A DNA stretch of 28,801 nt from CAXXOK01 sp036759125 (GTDB taxonomy: Bacteria; Bacillota; Clostridia; Christensenellales; Aristaeellaceae). The notes below the pieces were generated by a model. The model did not search any database and was not told where the DNA came from. It worked only from the letters and a program-made list of their open reading frames with translations. Where the stretch lies: the NCBI GenBank assembly GCA_036759125.1, contig DAIOVG010000012.1:1-28801 (forward strand). The letters are read 5' to 3'. A program made the position numbers and the translations under genes. Shown here piece by piece: positions 24,399 to 28,801 of the stretch (positions are counted from its first letter, which is position 1; each line of letters starts with the position of its first letter).

Positions 24399-25457
24399 TC
24401 AGGCAATGACGGTCAGGATGCTTGCCAGCGGCAGCATAACCGCCAGCAGTATAGCCCCGATGATAATGGCGAGAACGCTTACAATCGCCGGTTCGATCAG
24501 CGATACGATCCTGCGGATTGCCGCATCGGCGGCCTCGTCGTACAGCTCGCCGAGCTTGCGCATGGTTTTATCGATACTGCCGGACATCCCGGCCACCTTG
24601 AGCATCTTGGTATGGATTTCCTCGTAAATACCGGCATGGGTCAGCGCGTCGGCAAGACTAATGCCCTTGATGATCTCCTTCCGGCTCTTTTCAACCTTCC
24701 CGGCAATATCCGCATCGGGAATAATCCCGGCCACTAGCGAAATGGCTTCCTCCACGGGAAAGCCGCCCTCCAATAGCTTTGCCAGCACGGAGGAGAAGCG
24801 TGAGATGGCAATCTGCCTGGAGATGCGCTTCATTCCGGGGAACAGGTTCAGCAAAAATGTTTTGATGTTCTCCCTTTGTTTGGTATGCAGCAGGATGAAC
24901 AGCACAATGATGATCACCAGCAGCGCCGCGACAATCCAAAGCACCACCTGCCCAATGACCGATCCCAGGCGTATCATGGTATCGGCGGTTGCCGAAGCCT
25001 GCGTACCGAGGGAATCGTACACCCGTGTGAAGATCGGCATCACGCGGATGGCGAGTATGCCGATGACGACCGCCATCATGATCACCAGCAAAAGCGGGTA
25101 CAGCACGGCGCTCTTCACCGCGCGCCGCACGCGCGCTTCCCGCTGGTAGTATTCGTCCAGGGCGTCCAGCACCTCTTCCAGGATTCCCGCCCGCTCGCCA
25201 ACATGGATCATATCCCTGATGTGTTTTGGAAACATGGAAGCGGCAGCAACCGCATCCGCCAGCGAGCCCGTTTGGCGGATGGTTTGATCAATGATGGAAA
25301 AGCGTTCCTCGTATACGGTGCCCCGGTAGGTTTCGCTCAGGGTCCGGATGCCGTCGTGCAGCGGGATTCCGGCTTTGAGCAGCATAACGATCTGGCTGCA
25401 GAACAGCGCGTTCTCATCTGCCGACATCAGCCTTTTGTTATTCCGGTTGCGCATCAT
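24399..25457 (-). CDS. GspF/PilC-type inner-membrane platform protein
   Basis: 352 residues with two repeated T2SSF domains (about 15-140 and 216-340) and three membrane helices (about 117-140, 168-191, 325-350), the standard layout of GspF/PilC. These proteins anchor the motor ATPase and pass its movement to the growing pseudopilus. Repeat motifs include Leu-Leu-Lys-Ala-Gly-Ile-Pro-Leu (26-33) and its copy Leu-Leu-Glu-Gly-Gly-Phe-Pro-Val (228-235), plus Gly-Glu-Arg-Ala-Gly (87-91) and Val-Ala-Gly-Met-Ser-Gly (288-293). The ATG at 25457 is chosen because AGGAGG lies 10 bases upstream and it overlaps the transglutaminase stop by one base (TGATG); the longer open frame reaches into that gene without support. 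Confidence 0.93.
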   Translation of the reverse strand: MMRNRNNKRLMSADENALFCSQIVMLLKAGIPLHDGIRTLSETYRGTVYEERFSIIDQTIRQTGSLADAVAAASMFPKHIRDMIHVGERAGILEEVLDALDEYYQREARVRRAVKSAVLYPLLLVIMMAVVIGILAIRVMPIFTRVYDSLGTQASATADTMIRLGSVIGQVVLWIVAALLVIIIVLFILLHTKQRENIKTFLLNLFPGMKRISRQIAISRFSSVLAKLLEGGFPVEEAISLVAGIIPDADIAGKVEKSRKEIIKGISLADALTHAGIYEEIHTKMLKVAGMSGSIDKTMRKLGELYDEAADAAIRRIVSLIEPAIVSVLAIIIGAILLAVMLPLASILTVIA

Positions 25458-26293
25458 CAGTACACTGCCTCCTGTGTATAATTGGTTATCCTGGTTCCGG
25501 AGTCTGTAAACGTCAGATCGTATTGCTCCCATTTGCCATCGATGAGAACCGTGTTCCAAGCGTGATAATACTTGTCCGCGTACCCGATCACCAGCTTGGC
25601 TGGGATGTTCTGCACCCGTAGCATACAGGCAAACACGGCGGAGTAATCAAAGCAGATACCCCTTCGGGAGGATAGAACACTGTCGATATCCGGTATGTAG
25701 CCGGGTTTCACGGTTTTGGACTTGATGTGATCGTACGACAGCGCCCGCAGCACGTAATCGGAAAGGATTTCCACTTTTTCCAGGTCTGTTGTTGCCTGCG
25801 CGCACAGCTCCTGTGAAATGGCAACCGCACCCGTTTCCGCCGTATACCAAACGTATTGATTCGGGTACAGGTATGGGATGTCATCCTCTTGCAGGGCAAC
25901 AGCCACCTTATGGGAATATACCTGGGTGAATTGGCTGCCCTTCACCTGACGGTAGACCTTCACCTCGTAGTTCCCGCTTCCGTCTGAGAACGAAAACACC
26001 TCGTATTCATTGCGGTTGTTGAGCACATAGGTATGGGTGGAGCTACCCTTGACGATTTTCACCAGCAGGTCCTGGTCCGTTTGGGCCGTGTATTTCACCG
26101 CGACATAGCCCATTGCCGTATTGCTGGCGTCAATCATGGCGACGTCGTTTTGGTAAACCGTTTCTCCCGTAATCTCGGCAAAGCGGGGAGGCGTTTGGTC
26201 AAGGCTCAGGGCATAGACGGCGATTAAAACAGCGGCGACGGCAGACCCCATCAGCCACAAGTTTTTTCGGGTCCACAGCTTTTGCCTGCGCAT
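25457..26293 (-). CDS. Membrane-anchored extracytoplasmic transglutaminase-like protein
   Basis: 278 residues. A basic N-terminus and one hydrophobic helix (about 12-30) give a signal anchor, with the rest outside. The N-terminal beta-rich region (35-135) is of unknown fold. The transglutaminase-like papain-fold domain (about 160-262) shows the triad Cys214 in Arg-Arg-Gly-Ile-Cys-Phe-Asp-Tyr, His244 in Tyr-Tyr-His-Ala-Trp-Asn, and Asp259 in Gln-Tyr-Asp-Leu. Such domains act as amide-crosslinking enzymes or proteases. It heads the operon and is translationally coupled to the GspF gene. GGGTGG lies 7 bases before the ATG. A role in crosslinking or processing the pilin-like subunits is inferred from position only. 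Confidence 0.88.
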   Translation of the reverse strand: MRRQKLWTRKNLWLMGSAVAAVLIAVYALSLDQTPPRFAEITGETVYQNDVAMIDASNTAMGYVAVKYTAQTDQDLLVKIVKGSSTHTYVLNNRNEYEVFSFSDGSGNYEVKVYRQVKGSQFTQVYSHKVAVALQEDDIPYLYPNQYVWYTAETGAVAISQELCAQATTDLEKVEILSDYVLRALSYDHIKSKTVKPGYIPDIDSVLSSRRGICFDYSAVFACMLRVQNIPAKLVIGYADKYYHAWNTVLIDGKWEQYDLTFTDSGTRITNYTQEAVY

Positions 26294-26377
26294 CTGGCAT
26301 CCACCCTATATCTCTCCAAATCGTAAACCACGGTTCAGGTTCACATTGTCGATGTATCAACTTAACAAATATACTTC

Positions 26378-26392
26378 CATGATTATATCATG
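26378..26392. promoter_or_regulatory. Perfect 6-3-6 palindrome covering the -10 of the pilus-like operon
   Basis: CATGATTATATCATG has arms CATGAT/ATCATG around TAT and includes the -10 box. A repressor bound here would block polymerase directly. The matching regulator is not known; the SARP protein at the end of the operon usually binds direct repeats, so it is not an obvious match. Confidence 0.5.
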
Positions 26393-26409
26393 AAAGGCAG
26401 ATTAATCAA
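26382..26409 (-). promoter_or_regulatory. Promoter of the pilus-like operon (extended -10)
   Basis: Minus strand: TTGATT (26404-26409), 16-bp spacer, TATAAT (26382-26387) with TG one base upstream. The leader to the transglutaminase start is about 80 bases. I looked for a c-di-GMP riboswitch in it and saw none. Confidence 0.8.
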
Positions 26410-26443
26410 GTTTTGCAATTTTCTGGCAGCAACAGAAACAAGG

Positions 26444-26469
26444 AGCCGTACACCTAAAGGTGTACGGCT
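26444..26469 (-). terminator. Perfect 11-bp hairpin, probable terminator after the substrate-binding protein
   Basis: Arms AGCCGTACACC (26444-26454) and GGTGTACGGCT (26459-26469) around TAAA. On the minus strand it is followed by CCTTGTTTCTG, a poor T-tract, 22 bases past the stop at 26491. It separates this transcript from the promoter at 26382-26409. Confidence 0.7.
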
Positions 26470-26490
26470 GCCTGGGTATACGGTAAAGGC

Positions 26491-28344
26491 TTATGGGGTT
26501 ACAGCGGCGGATTCCACTTGCGCCGCATCGCCGATGGTAGCGTACAGAATGGCCACGCTCCAGCTCCAGTAGTTGTTGGCGAAGTAATTGTTCAGGTCCG
26601 GCCGCATGATGTCGTAGTACACGTTAGAGTACAGCGGTACCACAGGCTCCAGCTCAACAAACCTCTTTTGGAAATCCAGCCAGCGTTCCTCGTAGGATTT
26701 AAGATCGGTCGGGCTGGTTTCCCTGAGCTTTATCGCCAAATCCATCAGCTGTTCGTCCCGCAGGCCGGTGGTATTCATAACCCCCTGGAACTCGTCTCCG
26801 GTGTTTACGTAGTAGTACGGATCATAGATATACGGGAAATTCGTCGCCAGGAAGAACATATCGTACATCCGGTCCGCCTGCCGATAGTAGCGCTGGAGGA
26901 GCTCGCTCATGGGGATTTCACTGACCTCCAGCTTCGCGCCGATCACCTGGAAGCTTTCGTTCAGCATCCTGGCGGCAATCCTGCCTGCCTGGTTATCGGT
27001 AGAGATGGCCAGTTTCAGCGTCAGCGGTTCCAGGTTCCCCTCTACCATGCGGTAGCGCTGGTCATCGGTACCCTGCACATAAGCGTCGCCGTTTGCGTTA
27101 TAGATCCAACCGTCATCCTCCAGCAAGGCGATGGCCGCGTTTGTATCCGGCTGGTAAATATCCAGCTCGGTCAATTGATCCTGCACATCGGCGATAAACC
27201 ATTGCCCGAAGCCGTAATAGCCATAAACCGGCACGCCGTTGCCCTGGAGGAACTCTTCGGTGATTGCGTTTTCATCAATGCTGTGGGCAACCGCCTGGCG
27301 AAGCTTGACGGACTGGGTAATGCCTGCTTCGCTGGCAAAGGAGAGGAACGCAAAGCCGGTTCTTAAGTAAGACAGGGTTTTCACACTGCCGGCCAGCTCC
27401 AAATCGCCTGCCTGACGAATCACATCGCCGCTGGAGACCTTATTGATCAGGTCTACCGTATGGTTTTGCAACTCGTCCAGCATGCTTTCGTTCCAAACCT
27501 GCTTGAAGGTCAGGGTCTCAATGGAAGGCTTCTGCCCTTCATAGTTGCCCTTGAAGTAGGGATTGATGCTAAGCTTTGCGATATGCGCATCCGCATCGTA
27601 ACCGGTCAGCATATACGCGCCGCTGGTGACCATCGGGTGAGACAGATAGCCGCTCACGGGATCCAGAATGGTTTGCTGCAGCACATCGGCGGTGAACGGG
27701 CCGGTGATGTAAGCGCCGTTGCCGGTATCGGCGACATCCGCTCCGGGCGCAATGGCCGCAAGCGGATACGGCGTTACGCTGGCAAAGGCCAGCTCATAGA
27801 AGTACGGGATAAACTCGCTGCTGACATCCAGAGAGAACGTGTAATTGCCCAGCAGCCGTACGCCGGAGAATACGTCGCTTTCGCCGGTGGCAAAGGCCTC
27901 ATACCCAACCAGATGGCTGTACGCGACGGTCGAGCCGCCGATGGCGGCCACCTGGGGGCTGGACTCCAGCAGGATGGAAAATACGTAATCCTTGGCGGTG
28001 ATATTGGAACCGTCAGAGAAGTACAGGTCGTTAAACAGGGTAAAGATATACCGGCGGTTGCCGCCGACAAGGCTTGTGGTTACATTCTGCACCACCGTAT
28101 TGTTTACGGTGTACAGACCGTCGCTGGTCCATGCAATCGTCTGATAGTCGTGGAGCAGCTGGCGGACGTCGATGTCGGACGTGTTATTGCCCCACATGGA
28201 CGAGAAGAAGTTTCCGCTTAACTGGGTAACTGACCCAACGGTTAAGCCTGCGTTCGCAGTTGTATCTTCAGCGAATGCGACGGTGCTCAATGCGGCAATC
28301 ACAAGCATTACGCTCATTATCAAAGCTAGGTTTTTTTTCATCAT
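26491..28344 (-). CDS. Secreted family 5 (OppA-like) substrate-binding protein without lipobox
   Basis: 617 residues. A signal peptide (Met-Met-Lys-Lys, hydrophobic core, Ala-Phe-Ala then Glu-Asp) suits signal peptidase I. The mature part has the layout of family 5 extracellular solute-binding proteins (peptide/nickel type): Phe-Ser-Asp-Gly-Ser-Asn-Ile-Thr-Ala-Lys-Asp-Tyr-Val-Phe-Ser near 120-136, Ser-Gly-Ala-Tyr-Met-Leu-Thr-Gly-Tyr mid-protein, and Leu-Arg-Gln-Ala-Val-Ala-His-Ser-Ile-Asp after that. I find no cysteine anywhere, so it cannot be a lipoprotein, which is odd for a Gram-positive binding protein. No permease or ATPase gene follows. AGGA lies 7 bases before the first of two ATGs. 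The ligand is unknown; peptides are the usual guess. Confidence 0.88.
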   Translation of the reverse strand: MMKKNLALIMSVMLVIAALSTVAFAEDTTANAGLTVGSVTQLSGNFFSSMWGNNTSDIDVRQLLHDYQTIAWTSDGLYTVNNTVVQNVTTSLVGGNRRYIFTLFNDLYFSDGSNITAKDYVFSILLESSPQVAAIGGSTVAYSHLVGYEAFATGESDVFSGVRLLGNYTFSLDVSSEFIPYFYELAFASVTPYPLAAIAPGADVADTGNGAYITGPFTADVLQQTILDPVSGYLSHPMVTSGAYMLTGYDADAHIAKLSINPYFKGNYEGQKPSIETLTFKQVWNESMLDELQNHTVDLINKVSSGDVIRQAGDLELAGSVKTLSYLRTGFAFLSFASEAGITQSVKLRQAVAHSIDENAITEEFLQGNGVPVYGYYGFGQWFIADVQDQLTELDIYQPDTNAAIALLEDDGWIYNANGDAYVQGTDDQRYRMVEGNLEPLTLKLAISTDNQAGRIAARMLNESFQVIGAKLEVSEIPMSELLQRYYRQADRMYDMFFLATNFPYIYDPYYYVNTGDEFQGVMNTTGLRDEQLMDLAIKLRETSPTDLKSYEERWLDFQKRFVELEPVVPLYSNVYYDIMRPDLNNYFANNYWSWSVAILYATIGDAAQVESAAVTP

Positions 28345-28370
28345 TAGCGCTTCCTTCCAAATTGGTTGAT

Positions 28371-28409
28371 GGTCTCTCATGCCCGGTTACAGTTCGGGCA
28401 TGAGAGACC
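28371..28409 (-). other. Perfect 15-bp intergenic hairpin without T-tract
   Basis: Arms GGTCTCTCATGCCCG (28371-28385) and CGGGCATGAGAGACC (28395-28409) around a 9-base loop. It lies between the stop of the upstream surface-protein gene (28421) and the binding-protein start, 26 bases before the ATG. Neither strand has a run of T after the stem, so it is more likely an RNA processing or stabilising hairpin than a terminator. Confidence 0.75.
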
Positions 28410-28420
28410 GATTGTCGATG

Positions 28421-28801
28421 TTATTCGCTTGCGTCGCCAACGTTGATAACGGCTCCGCCGCCCAACGGCACCTGCGCGCGTTGATAGTAAATCCTGACGA
28501 CATTCGCGGTTTCATCGGCTACGAGAACCCTTCTGTTGCCGTCGGTACCTACCAGCTGCCAGAATCCATTCTCAGAGCGATCCGCAAAGCCACCTGCCTG
28601 CGTACCTACTGCTACCAGCGGAGACACATACGTGTAATCCGTGTTCTCGTTATATGGATCATCCGGCGATAAGCGGTAGAAGTAGAGGATAGAGTACCGG
28701 GTCAAAGGAGCACTGTTGTTAAATTCCGTATCCTGGGGCGTTGCTGCCAGCACTGCGCTGAGCTCGCCGTTTCCGAGGTCGGTCACGGTGACGCTGAAGG
28801 T
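28421..28801 (-). CDS. C-terminal part of a secreted surface protein, Spy0128/FctA-like domain, cut by window edge
   Basis: The frame is open from the right edge to the stop at 28421 (126 residues visible, partial). The first visible segment, Thr-Phe-Ser-Val-Thr-Val-Thr-Asp-Leu-Gly-Asn-Gly-Glu-Leu-Ser-Ala, then Phe-Asn-Asn, resembles the end of pilin isopeptide-linkage (Spy0128/FctA) domains, which form intramolecular Lys-Asn bonds in surface proteins. A second beta-rich module follows (Tyr/Phe-rich around Tyr-Ser-Ile-Leu-Tyr-Phe-Tyr, ending Val-Val-Arg-Ile-Tyr-Tyr-Gln-Arg). There is no LPxTG motif, membrane helix or charged tail at the C-terminus, so anchoring must be elsewhere or absent. 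It is upstream of the binding-protein gene on the same strand. The domain call is by pattern only. Confidence 0.6.
   Translation of the reverse strand, partial: TFSVTVTDLGNGELSAVLAATPQDTEFNNSAPLTRYSILYFYRLSPDDPYNENTDYTYVSPLVAVGTQAGGFADRSENGFWQLVGTDGNRRVLVADETANVVRIYYQRAQVPLGGGAVINVGDASE

Noticed and set aside
1..28801. CRISPR array, tRNA, insertion sequence or prophage
   Set aside because: No regularly spaced repeats, tRNA-like clover-leaf, transposase or phage protein was seen on either strand.

Overview
The window is a GC-rich stretch (by eye about 55-57 % G+C) from a Gram-positive-type anaerobe, most likely a member of Bacillota, class Clostridia. The signs are strong GGAGG-type ribosome binding sites, TTGACA/TATAAT promoters including extended -10 forms, a clostripain-type peptidase, a Firmicutes-type (class 2) GalT, a YitT-family membrane protein and a Clostridia-like pseudopilin operon with a DUF4860-like member. 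I see no rRNA, tRNA, CRISPR array, phage gene or insertion sequence. The species cannot be named from the sequence.

Region 1 (1-5782), plant/host sugar use. A GH127 beta-L-arabinofuranosidase-type gene runs off the left edge and lies directly behind an ArsR-type regulator (both minus). Divergently transcribed are a GH27 glycosidase and a class 2 galactose-1-phosphate uridylyltransferase, closed by a 13-bp terminator hairpin. The GH27 protein has Ile where alpha-galactosidases usually have Asp, so its true substrate (galactoside or arabinopyranoside) is open. The divergent intergenic region holds a palindrome overlapping a plausible -35 box.

Region 2 (5783-9109). A REC-PAS-PAS-GGDEF-EAL protein has a destroyed GGDEF motif and an intact EAL site, so it is probably a c-di-GMP phosphodiesterase; its upstream region has several hairpins. 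Behind it lie a short membrane ORF broken by a stop at codon 3 and about 320 bp with no supportable gene.

Region 3 (9053-17978). In order: a secreted clostripain-family (C11) peptidase; an RhlE-like DEAD-box helicase with a TTG start behind a nitronate-monooxygenase-type flavoprotein; a GtrA-like membrane protein, a P-loop kinase-like protein and a secreted GH13 alpha-amylase, all minus; then, divergently, a YitT-family membrane protein and a YbaK-type aminoacyl-tRNA deacylase, closed by a perfect bidirectional hairpin.

Region 4 (17980-26410). First comes a large ADP-forming acyl-CoA synthetase. Next is an eight-gene minus-strand operon running from 26293 down to 20392: membrane-anchored transglutaminase, GspF/PilC platform protein, four small single-pass membrane proteins (pseudopilin-like, one DUF4860-like), a PilT ATPase, and a SARP/BTAD regulator with a degenerate GGDEF-like C-terminus. 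It starts from an extended -10 promoter covered by a palindrome. This compact pilus-like machine, with a PilT but no PilB/GspE and a transglutaminase at its head, is the best candidate here for an undescribed system.

Region 5 (26444-28801). A secreted family 5 substrate-binding protein with no lipobox cysteine sits downstream of the C-terminal part of a surface protein that resembles a Spy0128-type pilin isopeptide domain. The two are separated by a perfect 15-bp hairpin without a T-tract, which looks like an mRNA processing or stability element.
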